Below are positions 48,346 through 58,885 of a stretch of 64,000 nt of DNA, piece after piece. The notes below the pieces were generated by a model, which did not search any database, was not told the origin of the DNA, and saw only the letters and a program-made list of their open reading frames with translations. The stretch is from Clostridiales bacterium. GTDB taxonomy: Bacteria > Bacillota > Clostridia > Christensenellales > Christensenellaceae. Location of the stretch: contig SVGZ01000003.1 in assembly GCA_015056045.1 (NCBI GenBank), forward strand, positions 62,001 to 126,000. Reading direction: 5' to 3'. Each line of letters opens with the position of its first letter. The first letter of the stretch is position 1. The position numbers were made by a program, and so were the translations under genes.

Positions 48346-48938
48346 CTTTCCTCTGTTATCAGCCTTTCGATCTCTGCCACAAGCTCATCTTTCCCGTAAT
48401 TATCCTCCGAAGAAACGGGGATGATGTTGTAGGAATAGGATGTCGGCAGGTTTTTACGGATCTTCATGCACTCGTTTTTGCGCTTGGATTTGGCGATCTT
48501 ATCCGCTTTTGTCGCAACGACCGCATAGGGAATGCCCATCTGTTCGAGGTAGACGATCATGCCCTGATCCCGGACGGAAGGTTCATGGCGGATATCGACA
48601 AGCAGAAGAACCGCACGCAGGTTTTCCTTTGCCGCTTCGAAATAACCGTGCATCATCTCTTCCCAGCCTTCCTGCTCCTGTTTTGACGCCAGAGCATAGC
48701 CATACCCCGGAAGGTCTACCATATAAAAGCTGTCGTTCAGCAGGAAATAGTTGATGAGCTTTGTCTTGCCCGGCTGTTTGCTGACTTTTGCGAGCTTGCC
48801 GTTGTTCGTCAGCATATTGATGAGGGAAGATTTCCCGACATTCGATTTCCCGACGAGCGCAAACTCCGGCATACCGTTATTGAAATAATTCTTTTTATCT
48901 TTGACGCTGCGGATGAAAACCGCTTTTTTGATCTGCAT
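48342..48938 (-). CDS. engB: Ribosome biogenesis GTPase EngB/YsxC
   Basis: FALVGKSNVGKSSLINMLTNNGKLAKVSKQPGKTKLINYF...VDLPGYGYA. Confidence 0.96.
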   Translation of the reverse strand: MQIKKAVFIRSVKDKKNYFNNGMPEFALVGKSNVGKSSLINMLTNNGKLAKVSKQPGKTKLINYFLLNDSFYMVDLPGYGYALASKQEQEGWEEMMHGYFEAAKENLRAVLLLVDIRHEPSVRDQGMIVYLEQMGIPYAVVATKADKIAKSKRKNECMKIRKNLPTSYSYNIIPVSSEDNYGKDELVAEIERLITEER

Positions 48939-48941
48939 TTT

Positions 48942-51248
48942 TTACTCCGCAAATACGACTTCCGCAACCTGTGCATATTCGGAAACGGGAATGAACCTGA
49001 TCTGTTTCTTGATTTCCTCGGGCATTTCCTCCGCATCGCGTCTGTTCGCTTCGGGGATGATGACCGTCGTGATCCCTGCACGAAGTGCTGCTAAGGATTT
49101 TTCCTTTAAGCCGCCGATGGGCAGAACTCTGCCTGTGAGCGTGATCTCACCCGTCATGGCAACATCGTGGCGGACTTTTCTTCCCGTAAGAGAGGAAAGC
49201 ATCGCTGTGCACATCGTAATGCCTGCGGAAGGTCCGTCTTTGGGAACAGCGCCTTCGGGAACATGGATATGCATATCATCTTCTTTCAAGAAGCCTTTTT
49301 CAAGGCCAAAGAAATCTGCCTTCGAGCGGATATAGGAAAGTGCCGTTTTTGCGCTTTCTTTCATGACGTCGCCAAGCTGACCCGTGAGTTCAATACCACC
49401 GCCGCCTTCCATAATAGCGGTTTCAATGGGCATTGTCGTTCCTCCGCCGCTGGTCCATGCAAGACCGACAACAACGCCGACGCCGTCTTCTTTGGGCAGG
49501 CTCGTGTCTTTGAATCTTTCCTGACCAAGATATTTTTCGAGGTTGCTGACTCGTACAGCCATGCGCTTTTTGCCGCCTAAATACTGCCTTGCAGCTTTTC
49601 TGCAGATCGTGCCGATCTGTCGTTCAAGATCACGCACGCCGCTTTCATAGGTGTAGCCGGAAATGATCTTTTCAAGCGCACTATCTTCGATGCGCAGTAT
49701 GCTCTTTTTCAGCCCATGTTTTTCGAGCTGTTTGGGAATGAGATGGCGCTTGCCGATCTCGAATTTTTCGTAAGCCGTGTAGGAAGAAAGGTTGATGATC
49801 TCCATACGGTCGAAAAGCGGTCTCGGGATCATATCGATATCGTTTGCTGTCGTTAAGAAAATGACATCCGAAAGATCAAAATCGATGTCGAGGTAATGAT
49901 CTTTGAAGCCGGTGTTCGTCGTCGGGTCAAGAACTTCGAGCATTGCCGATGCCGGGTCACCGCGGAAATCATTGCTCATTTTGTCGATCTCATCGAGCAG
50001 GAAAACGGGGTTCATCGTGCCGGCTTCTTTGATTCCCGAAACGATACGGCCCGGAATTGCGCCGATATAGGTTCTTCTGTGACCGCGAATTTCCGCTTCA
50101 TCTCGAACACCGCCGAGCGACATACGGACAAATTTTCTGCCCAAAGCTTCCGCGATCGAACGGGAGATCGATGTTTTGCCGACACCGGGAGGTCCTGCAA
50201 AGCAGATGATCGAACCCTGATTGCCCTTTGTCATGCTGCGTACGGCCAAAAATTCCAGAATTCTTTCCTTGACTTTTTCCATACCGTAATGCTCACGGTC
50301 GAGGACAGCTTCCGCTTCGGCAAGGTCGAGCTTATCCTCCGTATAGACGCCGAAAGGCATCGAAAGGATCCATTCGATGTAGTTTCTCGAAACATTATAA
50401 TCGGGCGAACTCGGGCTTAAAAGCGCCAGTCTGTCGAGTTCTTTTCTGACTTTTGCCTTGTCCTCTTCACGGATGTCGAGTTTTTCAAGCTGTTCGCGGA
50501 ATTCCTCGATCTCGGTGCCGTCCTGCCCTTCGCCGAGTTCGGTCTGAATGGCACGCATCTGTTCGCGCAGGTAGCCTTCTTTCTGGTAACGCTCGAGCTG
50601 CTGTCTTGTGCGCTTGTTGATGTCGTTTTCGATCAGGGCGATCTGTTTTTCCCTGTCTAAAATGCGCAGGAGCTTATCCGCACGGATGGAAAGCGCCTCA
50701 GTTTCTAAAATATCCTGCTTTTCCTCCGTTGTTTCGAGGACGTTTAAGGCGATCGTATCGACGAGCTTCGTCAGCGTATTCAGCTCACGCATCGAGAAAA
50801 GCGTATCGGGGTTAAAGCGGCCACTGACTGCAGAAAGTTCTTCCGCTGCGGCAAGAAGCCTTCTTCTGTAAGCATCACGGATGTCGATTTCCTCGATCTC
50901 GCTGCCGAAAGGCTCTGTTTCCGCCTGATAAATGCCGTTTTCAAAGACAAAATTCACAAGTCTTGCCCTGTGCGTTCCTTCGATCATGACGCGGATACCG
51001 CCCGCAGGTAAGCGCAGAATGTAGCGGACTTTTGCGACGATACCGATCGGGTAAAGATCGCCGTCGATGGGTTTATCGATATTGGCGTTTTTCTGCGTGA
51101 CAAGGAAAACCCTTCTGTCCGCCTTCATGGCGCCTTCGAGTGCTGCTATTGAAAAATCCCTTGCTGCCTCAAAATTGGTGACCATTGCCGGGTAAACGAC
51201 AAGACCTCTGAGAGGTACCATGGGTATTCTTGTGATCGTATTTTCCAT
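48942..51248 (-). CDS. lon: ATP-dependent protease Lon
   Basis: ICFAGPPGVGKTSISRSIAEALGRKFVRMSLGGVRDEAEIRGHRRTYIGAIPGRI...PKDGPSAGITM. Confidence 0.96.
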   Translation of the reverse strand: MENTITRIPMVPLRGLVVYPAMVTNFEAARDFSIAALEGAMKADRRVFLVTQKNANIDKPIDGDLYPIGIVAKVRYILRLPAGGIRVMIEGTHRARLVNFVFENGIYQAETEPFGSEIEEIDIRDAYRRRLLAAAEELSAVSGRFNPDTLFSMRELNTLTKLVDTIALNVLETTEEKQDILETEALSIRADKLLRILDREKQIALIENDINKRTRQQLERYQKEGYLREQMRAIQTELGEGQDGTEIEEFREQLEKLDIREEDKAKVRKELDRLALLSPSSPDYNVSRNYIEWILSMPFGVYTEDKLDLAEAEAVLDREHYGMEKVKERILEFLAVRSMTKGNQGSIICFAGPPGVGKTSISRSIAEALGRKFVRMSLGGVRDEAEIRGHRRTYIGAIPGRIVSGIKEAGTMNPVFLLDEIDKMSNDFRGDPASAMLEVLDPTTNTGFKDHYLDIDFDLSDVIFLTTANDIDMIPRPLFDRMEIINLSSYTAYEKFEIGKRHLIPKQLEKHGLKKSILRIEDSALEKIISGYTYESGVRDLERQIGTICRKAARQYLGGKKRMAVRVSNLEKYLGQERFKDTSLPKEDGVGVVVGLAWTSGGGTTMPIETAIMEGGGGIELTGQLGDVMKESAKTALSYIRSKADFFGLEKGFLKEDDMHIHVPEGAVPKDGPSAGITMCTAMLSSLTGRKVRHDVAMTGEITLTGRVLPIGGLKEKSLAALRAGITTVIIPEANRRDAEEMPEEIKKQIRFIPVSEYAQVAEVVFAE

Positions 51249-51381
51249 ATATATAAGCATCCTTTCCCGTTGATATGGATGTTTCTGCCCAGACTTAAAG
51301 GACACAAAACCTGCTTTTCCTAATTATATTTATACAGTTTGATTATAGCAAAAAATATACCGCGATTCAACAGGCGAAAAT

Positions 51382-51995
51382 GAAGTTCGGCACTCCGTAC
51401 GCCGAACTTCCTGAAGTATTTTCTTTTTCCGCATACGGGCGGAAAAGATTTCTTCAAAATCACGAAAATACTTCCTGGTTTGTGTGTTGGAATATAGTAA
51501 AAATTTCGGCACTCCGTACGCCGAACTTCCCAAGTAATTCTGTTGGAATATAGTAAAAGTTTCGGCACTTTGCACGTACATGGTTCTTTGTTGAAAAAGC
51601 CCTCTCCGTCGGCTTTGCCGACAGCTCTCCCAGAGGGAGAGCCAAGATTCTTCATAAATGCTGAAACATTGCGAAGTATATTTGCATGATCGTCATTTCG
51701 ATTTGTAACAGGCTTATTAAGAAAAACTTGAGTTCCGCACGCAATAAAAGCCTCCCTTGTGTAAAGGGAGGTGGCAAAAATCTTTGATTTTTGACGGAGG
51801 GATTGTTCTATCGGTTTTATAGAAGATTTCAAAAAGCCCTCTCAGTCGCATTCTGCGGCCAAGTTTTGCGACAAGAACACTTGCCTCTCCCTTTGGGAGA
51901 GGTGTCCGAGTGCAACGAGGACGGAGAGGGTTTTCGCACATAAAGCGCCCTTAATATCTGTGATAAAAGCCCTCTCAGTCGCATTCTGCGGCCAA
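51382..51995. repeat. Repeat island between clpX and lon (GTTCGGC hairpins, CCTCCCTT and CCCTCTCAGTC families)
   Basis: gaagttcggcactccgtacgccgaacttc x2; ccctctccgtcggctttgccgacagctctcccagagggagagccaag; gcctcccttgtgtaaagggaggtggcaaaaatctttgatttttgacggagggattgttc. Confidence 0.85.
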
Positions 51996-52075
51996 GGTTA
52001 TAGAGTTTTTCCGCAAACATCCCTTTTGCAGCAAAAAAAGAGCATGGATTTTTCCATACTCTTTTCTTACTTGTT

Positions 52076-53338
52076 TTAGGCTAAAAGCTCCTGCCCTTCT
52101 CCCAAAAGGAGCGGCTGCTTTTTCGTATCGAGGACGACCTCTTTCGTGATGACGCATTTCCTGACGTCATCCCTCGAGGGTACTTCGAACATGATGTTTG
52201 TCATCAGATTTTCGACGATACCGCGGAGTCCTCTAGCGCCTGTGTTGCGTTCTTTTGCCTGTTTCGCAATTTCAACAAGCGCTTCCTCTTCAAACTCAAG
52301 CTCTACGCCGTCCATTTCGAGCAGCTTTTTATACTGCTTGACGAGCGCGTTTCTGGGCTCTTTCAGAATTCTGACGAGTGCTTCTTCGTTGAGCGAACCA
52401 AGGGTAACAACGACCGGAACACGACCGACAAACTCGGGGATCAGACCGAATTTAAGGAGGTCTTCTGGCTGCAGTTCGCTGTAAAGCTCGCCCAGATCTT
52501 TTTCCTGTTTCGTGCGGACGTCTGCGCCAAAACCCATGGATTTTCTGCCGACGCGGTTTTCGATGATGCTCTCAAGACCGGAGAATGCACCGCCGCAAAT
52601 GAAAAGGATGTTTGTTGTGTCGATCTGGATCAGTTCCTGATGCGGGTGTTTTCTGCCGCCTTGCGGAGGAACGGATGCCACCGTGCTTTCAAGAATTTTC
52701 AGCAGAGCCTGCTGAACGCCTTCGCCGGAAACGTCCCTCGTGATCGAAGGATTTTCGCTCTTTCTGGCGATCTTGTCAACTTCGTCGATGTAGACGATGC
52801 CGCGCTGTGCTTTTTCGATGTCATAATCTGCAGCCTGAATGAGGCGCAGGAGGATATTTTCAACGTCTTCGCCGACGTAACCCGCTTCTGTGAGCGTGGT
52901 CGCATCTGCCATAGCAAAAGGAACGTCCAAGAGTTTAGCGAGCGTCTGCGCGAGGTAGGTCTTGCCGCAGCCTGTCGGGCCTAAGAGCAGGATGTTGCTC
53001 TTCTGCAGTTCAACGCCGTCATTCTCTTTATTTTTCGATTTGCCGCCGTTCTGGATCCTCTTATAGTGGTTATACACAGCAACTGCGAGGTATTTTTTTG
53101 CTTTTTCCTGCCCGATGACGTATTCATCAAGCATGCGGACGATATCCTTCGGCTTGGGCAATTCCTGCAGATCCGGAAGGACTTCGCCCTCGAAATCTTC
53201 TTCGATGATCTCTTTGCAGAGTTCAATGCATTCGTCGCAGATATAGACACCGGGTCCTGCGATAATGCGCCTGACCTGGTCCTGATACTTTCCGCAGAAC
53301 GAACACTTTACCGGTTTTTTATCTTCTATTTTTGTCAT
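52076..53338 (-). CDS. clpX: ATP-dependent Clp protease ATP-binding subunit ClpX
   Basis: [30 protein letters not shown]...[45 protein letters not shown]. Confidence 0.97.
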   Translation of the reverse strand: MTKIEDKKPVKCSFCGKYQDQVRRIIAGPGVYICDECIELCKEIIEEDFEGEVLPDLQELPKPKDIVRMLDEYVIGQEKAKKYLAVAVYNHYKRIQNGGKSKNKENDGVELQKSNILLLGPTGCGKTYLAQTLAKLLDVPFAMADATTLTEAGYVGEDVENILLRLIQAADYDIEKAQRGIVYIDEVDKIARKSENPSITRDVSGEGVQQALLKILESTVASVPPQGGRKHPHQELIQIDTTNILFICGGAFSGLESIIENRVGRKSMGFGADVRTKQEKDLGELYSELQPEDLLKFGLIPEFVGRVPVVVTLGSLNEEALVRILKEPRNALVKQYKKLLEMDGVELEFEEEALVEIAKQAKERNTGARGLRGIVENLMTNIMFEVPSRDDVRKCVITKEVVLDTKKQPLLLGEGQELLA

Positions 53339-53379
53339 TGAAACGCAGCTTTATGTGCTGCACCCTCCGAATATAATAC

Positions 53380-53967
53380 TTATCTTCTTGCCGGGATGAT
53401 CTCGTCTACGATGCCGTATTCGAGGGCAGCCTCTGCGGAAAGGTAATTATCCCTTTCGGTATCACGGGCAACTTCTTCAATGGATTTTCCCGTTCTTTCG
53501 GCAAGGATCCTGTTCATTTTCGCCTTGATATCGGTGATGTGCTTTGCCTGAATGGCGATATCCGTCGCCTGACCTTGCGCACCGCCAAGAGGCTGGTGGA
53601 TCATGATCTCACTGTTGGGGAGTGCTTTTCTCTTACCTTTTGCACCTGCTGCCAAAAGGAATGCACCCATCGAAGCAGCCATGCCAACACAAATCGTGGA
53701 AACATCGCACTTGATGTACTGCATCGTATCATAGATCGCCATACCGGAGCTGATGACACCGCCCGGACTGTTGATATACATAAAGATATCTTTATCCGGA
53801 TCTTCCGCTTCGAGGAAGATGAGCTGTGCCACGACGAGATTTGCCGTCACGTCATTGATCTCTCCGGAAAGGAAGATGATCCTGTCTTTTAAAAGTCTGG
53901 AATAGATATCGTAGCTTCTCTCACCGCGGTTGGTCTGTTCAACTACAATTGGCACATAATTTGTCAT
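53380..53967 (-). CDS. clpP: ATP-dependent Clp protease proteolytic subunit
   Basis: [39 protein letters not shown]...[14 protein letters not shown]...IMIHQPLGG. Confidence 0.97.
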   Translation of the reverse strand: MTNYVPIVVEQTNRGERSYDIYSRLLKDRIIFLSGEINDVTANLVVAQLIFLEAEDPDKDIFMYINSPGGVISSGMAIYDTMQYIKCDVSTICVGMAASMGAFLLAAGAKGKRKALPNSEIMIHQPLGGAQGQATDIAIQAKHITDIKAKMNRILAERTGKSIEEVARDTERDNYLSAEAALEYGIVDEIIPARR

Positions 53968-53991
53968 TATTTTTACTCCTTTTTACAGGGC

Positions 53992-55275
53992 TTATTTTAC
54001 AATGGCGCTATCCTTAACGAGTGTAACGACCTTGTTGTAAAGTGCTCTGTCCTTAACGTAATTGAGTTCTTCTGCGTTGATCTGAGCCTTATATTTTTCA
54101 ACATCCTGGCCCATATTTGTTGCCATTTCTGCGATGGCTGCATCTGTTTCTTCTTCTGTGAGTTCAAGCGCTTCAGCTTTGCAGATCGCATCGAGAACGA
54201 GCTGTGTCTTGATCCTTCTTGTTGCGGAGGGTCTGTAGCCTTCTCTCATGGATTCTCTTGTTGCGCCTGTTGTCTTTAAATAGGTTTCGAAATCGAAGCC
54301 CTGATACATCATTCTGTATTCCATTTCCTGCATCTGGTAATCGATCTGGTCTTCGATCATGCAAGCCGGGATTTCAACTTCTGCATTTTCAACTGCCTTC
54401 TGAACAGCGGCATCTTCAAGCTGATAGTTATATCTTGCTTCTGCCTGTGTTTCGAGGGTCTTTCTGACGTCTGCTTTGTATTCTTCAAGCGTATCAAATT
54501 CGGAAACGTCCTGTGCAAATTCATCGTTGAGTTCGGGGATCTGTTTTTCCTTTACGGAGATGACTTTGATCGCGAAAACAGCTGCTTTGCCTGCGAGGTT
54601 TTCAGCATGATACTGTTCGGGGAATGTTACGTTGATGTCGCCTTCCTGACCTGCTGTCATGCCGACGATCTGTTCTTCGAAACCGGGGATGAACATACCG
54701 CTGCCAAGGTCGAGGCTCTGTGCTTCTGCAGTGCCGCCTTCAAATTTAACGCCGTCTACGCTGCCGGAATAGTCGATGATGACCTTATCGCCCATCTGTG
54801 CTGCTCTTTCAACGTCGATGTAGCGAGCGTTCTGGTTTGCTCTGTTGCCGAGTTCTTTTTCAACGTCTTCGTCTGTAACTTCTGTCTTTGTGATCTCGAG
54901 TTCGATGCCCTTATAGTCGCCGAGAACAACTTCGGGTTTTGTGTATACATCAACGGTGAGTTCGATGCCTTCTTCTTTGCTCATGGATTTGATGTCAACG
55001 TTTTCGGGTCTGGAAACGGTGAAAAGACCTGTTTCTTCGATGGCTGCTCTGTATGCTTCGGGGAAAGCTTCGTCAAATGCGGTTTCAAAGAAAGCCATTT
55101 CGCCATAGTATGTTTCGATAACTTTTCTCGGAGCCTTGCCTCTTCTGAAGCCGGGAACATTGTATTTGTTTTTATCCTTATTATATGCTCTGTTGAGTGC
55201 TGCATTAAATGCTTCTGCGCTGATCTTGAATTCTACCTGAACTTTGTTCTTTTCAAGTTCCTTAAAGCTTGCCAT
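53992..55275 (-). CDS. tig: Trigger factor
   Basis: VPGFRRGKAPRKVIETYYGEMAFFETAFDEAFPEAYRAAIEE. Confidence 0.95.
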   Translation of the reverse strand: MASFKELEKNKVQVEFKISAEAFNAALNRAYNKDKNKYNVPGFRRGKAPRKVIETYYGEMAFFETAFDEAFPEAYRAAIEETGLFTVSRPENVDIKSMSKEEGIELTVDVYTKPEVVLGDYKGIELEITKTEVTDEDVEKELGNRANQNARYIDVERAAQMGDKVIIDYSGSVDGVKFEGGTAEAQSLDLGSGMFIPGFEEQIVGMTAGQEGDINVTFPEQYHAENLAGKAAVFAIKVISVKEKQIPELNDEFAQDVSEFDTLEEYKADVRKTLETQAEARYNYQLEDAAVQKAVENAEVEIPACMIEDQIDYQMQEMEYRMMYQGFDFETYLKTTGATRESMREGYRPSATRRIKTQLVLDAICKAEALELTEEETDAAIAEMATNMGQDVEKYKAQINAEELNYVKDRALYNKVVTLVKDSAIVK

Positions 55276-55438
55276 TATACTTACTTCCTCCGTATATTAT
55301 AAGTTTATACTTACTTGGTTTTTATGCGACGGCACATCTTCGCATACCGTCACTCATTGTATAATAGCATACCAGTAAAATTTTGGCAACAAATATAAGG
55401 TTTATTCACGGATTTTTTTCGGGTTTAACGGCATTTTT

Positions 55439-57345
55439 TTAAAAGCCGAGCGTCAGCTCATGTGTCTTGCCGTCATCTTTAAGTTCAATGCTCTGTATCT
55501 TCTCTCCCCGTTTCATGTTTATATGATATTCCGTTTTGCGGAAAATATATCGGAAAGAGAAAACTTCCCAATTTTCGGGAACTTTCGGCAAAACGCTGAG
55601 CCTGTTTCCGCAGATTCTGATGCCTAAAAACTCCTGCACAACGGCGTTATATAAAACCGCTGCACTGCCCGTATACCAGGTCCAGCCTGCTTGCCCGAGT
55701 GCAGCCGGATGTGCATAAACGTCTGCTGCCAAAGCATAGGGTTCACCACGGTATCGCATGGCATCTTCTCTTGTTTTTGTATGCGAAGTCGGCAAAAGCG
55801 CCCGGAGAACTTTTTCCGCTTCTTTTTTCAGGCCAAGCCGGCAAAGCGCCATGAGTCCCCAAGCGGCTGCATGCGTATATTGCGCACCGTTTTCACGAAC
55901 CCCGGGGAGATACCCGCGGATATAGCCTGCCTCTGTTTTTTCAAAAGGCGGATCAAGCAGCAGGAAAATTTTCTCCTTTTCCAAAAAGAGCCTGCGATAT
56001 GCCGATTCCATGGCTGTTTTTCCCTTTTCAGCGCCGGATAAGACCGCCCAAGCCTGCGATAACAGGTCGATACGGCATTCCTTTGCTTCCGCTGTGCCGA
56101 GTTTATTGCCGTTGTCAAAATATGCGCGCAGATACCATTCGCCATCCCATGCAAATCTTTCCGTATCTGCCATGAGCTTTGCCGATTCCGCAAGGTATTC
56201 CGCTGCTTTTTCTTCCATATGATATTGCTTCAGATAGGGTGCGATTTCCCTTTTGATCTGCGCAAGGAAAAAGGCCAGAAAGACGCTTTCCCCTTTTCCT
56301 TTTTCGCCGACTTTATCCATGCTGTCGTTCCAATCTCCGCCTTTCATCAAAGGCAGACCGTGCTGACCAAGGCTTGAAGCATGGTCGATTGCCCGAACAA
56401 GATGCATGAGGAAGGCTTCCCGTTTTTCCGAAAAAGCAAAATTCCGATAGAGGTCTTTTCCGTTTTCGATCGCTTCCGACTGCAAATAGCGGCAATTTTC
56501 TTCCAAAATCGAAAGATCCTCCGTCATTTTTATATATTGCAGAGCCGCATAGGGCAAAAACAGCAGATCATCGGAAATATGCGTGCGAACGCCTGTGCTT
56601 TCAAAATGCCACCAATGCAGAACATCGCCTTCGGCAAACTGCCTTTCCGCAAAATACAGCAGCTGTCTTCGGACAAATTCCGGGTCATTATATAAAAACA
56701 TGAGCGAATCCTGCAGCTGATCGCGAAAACCGACAGCACCGCCGGATTGATAATAGGCGCTTTTGGCCAGAATACGGGAAGTTTTCGTCTGGTAAGGCAG
56801 CCAATGGTTGACCATGATATCAAGTTCACGCATCGGTGTTCTTATCCGCAGGCTTGCATCTTTCGGGGCATCTTTCGGCAAGCTGTTTTTATCCGCACAA
56901 CCGAGTGACAGGCAGATCTCCTTTTCTTCGCCTTTGTTTAAATCGATCGGGATCTGCACCGCAAAACAAGGCTCTGTGTTGGATGCAAGGCTTCCCGAAT
57001 ACGACTTTGCAAAACTATCCGCTTCAAAACCGTCTGTCGTATAGGAAGCTATCTTTTCGCTTGCGTAAAAATACACCTCTTTTTCCGGCATGGTCAGGCG
57101 GTTTCTTGCCGAAAGTCTGCCCTTTTCTTCCGCAAAAACGATGCCTTTTTTGGGTTCATCGGGGTTTTCGCCAAGCTGTAGCTTTGCCCGATAAAAAAGC
57201 ATCAGAGCCGCTTTTTCGCCATGATTTTTGATTTTTACCGTCGTCTGTTTTTCGCTGCCGAAAAGCCTGATCTCGGTTTTCAGGGAAAATCTGCCTTCCG
57301 TTTCAAAGCTTGCATAGCCGTTCCCAAAGCGCACGAGGTATATGC
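55439..57345 (-). pseudogene. 5'-truncated GH94-type glycoside phosphorylase / cyclic beta-glucan synthase C-terminal region
   Basis: Family-like sequence begins abruptly at VRFGNGYASFETEGRFSLKTEIRLF and continues GGAVGFRDQLQDSLMFLYNDPEFVRRQLLYFAERQFAEGDVLHWWH...LMKGGDWNDSMDKVG...PYALAADVY to a normal stop. The ORF-track N-terminus (to 57463) overlaps the neighbouring ORF in another frame. Confidence 0.7.
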
Positions 57346-58874
57346 GTGTAATTGTCGGTATCCACATCCAGGAAATCTTTATCAACAATTCTGAAAATAT
57401 TGTTTCCGCTTTGTGTATTGACGATAATTCGTTTATTTGCACCCGAATTCGTACTTTTTGCATAAGCCGTATTTGCCGTAATTTTGCCGAGCAAATCAGT
57501 ACGGTAGTTGTAAGGTGCTAAGGTATCGGCATAAAGATCGACTCTGTTTTTGGATGCGTTGTACTGCGCATGGTTTGCACCGCTGTTATAGGTGTAATAG
57601 CCAGTCTGATTGTCATAAACAAATTCGAACTGTACATCTTTGTGTACGATTTTACCTGTTGCAGCATCTGTACCGAAGATGATCTCTCCGCGGTCAGAAC
57701 CATGTGTTACCGGGTAACCGCTCGAGCTGAGATATTGTTCAACAATACCCTGCGTTGCGGGAAGTGCCCCAAGGTTCATACCTGTCCCTGCTGCGCCTGT
57801 CGTAAACCACAAACCGCTGCTGCCGTATTGATTGTTATAAGCGACTGCATCAAAGTCGTTCAGCGTAACGGGGAATTCCACAATGGAATAACGGGAAGAA
57901 AGATTCTTTTCTTTCAGGAAATCCCTGAGAAGTGTCGGTTTATATGTCGTTTCGCTTTGCAGGATAACATAGTGCGAAAAATGCTCCGTTTCGATCAGAA
58001 GCGAGATAGCTTCCGTACCGTAAACATTCTGTAATGCCAAAAGCTCTGCCGTTCCGTCATCGGCAATGTGCAGGATCGCAATATTTTCCGCAGAAGAATG
58101 GATGCTTTCGATATCAAAACCAAGAAGAACTTTTCCGTTCGGCTGCACTTCTTCGCCGTTGCAGGCAAAGCTGATGTCAACGACTTTGCTCGATAAGACT
58201 TTTACCGAATAATCTGTGAAAAATCCCGAAACGGCTGCTTTCGATGCGGCAACTTCCTCTTCGGCTTCTTCAACTGTGCTGATGCTTGCCGTTGTGCCTT
58301 CGGGGAATACACCTTCCGCTGCTTCGATGCCGATCCGGACACCTTCCACAGAAACATCGGGGAAAACAGGTTCTTCGGGTTCTTCCGTTCCGTTATCGAT
58401 AAGCTCCTTCAACGCAGCATATTTTGAAGCATCCCATTTTTCCAGCATGTTCAAAAGGTCTGTCTGTGTTGTGCTGTCAAGATCATTCCATCCGGCATAG
58501 ATCTCTTCGGCGGTTTTGCCCTCAAAGAGCGATTTGATATAGGTTTTGCGCTTGCAGCCATCGACATGGTCTGCAATATTGCCGCTTTCCGGCGGATATT
58601 CACAGTCACAGGCATATTCATCGGTTGTCTGCGCTTCGGAATCATCGACCGTTTCCTCTTCGGAATCATCGGCCGTTTCTTCGGGTTCTGCCAAAATATC
58701 TGCTTCTGCGCTTTCTTCGGGTTCTGCATCAACCGTTACGGAAGGCAAAGCATCCATTTCGGGCATGGTGCTTGTTTCGGGGATGATTTCGCCTTCGGCA
58801 TAGCCAAAGCTCGTGCTCGCAAAAAGCATAAGGAGACACAAAACAAAAGCTGTGATGCGTTTTATTCCTTTCAT
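57303..58874 (-). CDS. Secreted surface protein, likely 3'-truncated
   Basis: MKGIKRITAFVLCLLMLFASTSFGYAEGE signal peptide, acidic region, beta-rich region FEFVYDNQTGYYTYNSGANHAQYNASKNRVDLYAD; ends ...DVDTDNYTHIPRALWERLCKL with no anchor. Confidence 0.7.
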   Translation of the reverse strand: MKGIKRITAFVLCLLMLFASTSFGYAEGEIIPETSTMPEMDALPSVTVDAEPEESAEADILAEPEETADDSEEETVDDSEAQTTDEYACDCEYPPESGNIADHVDGCKRKTYIKSLFEGKTAEEIYAGWNDLDSTTQTDLLNMLEKWDASKYAALKELIDNGTEEPEEPVFPDVSVEGVRIGIEAAEGVFPEGTTASISTVEEAEEEVAASKAAVSGFFTDYSVKVLSSKVVDISFACNGEEVQPNGKVLLGFDIESIHSSAENIAILHIADDGTAELLALQNVYGTEAISLLIETEHFSHYVILQSETTYKPTLLRDFLKEKNLSSRYSIVEFPVTLNDFDAVAYNNQYGSSGLWFTTGAAGTGMNLGALPATQGIVEQYLSSSGYPVTHGSDRGEIIFGTDAATGKIVHKDVQFEFVYDNQTGYYTYNSGANHAQYNASKNRVDLYADTLAPYNYRTDLLGKITANTAYAKSTNSGANKRIIVNTQSGNNIFRIVDKDFLDVDTDNYTHIPRALWERLCKL

Positions 58875-58885
58875 GGTTTACCTCC

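Noticed and set aside
51320-51832. 170-aa minus-strand ORF
   Set aside because: Runs entirely through the intergenic repeat island and repeats the same peptide pieces.
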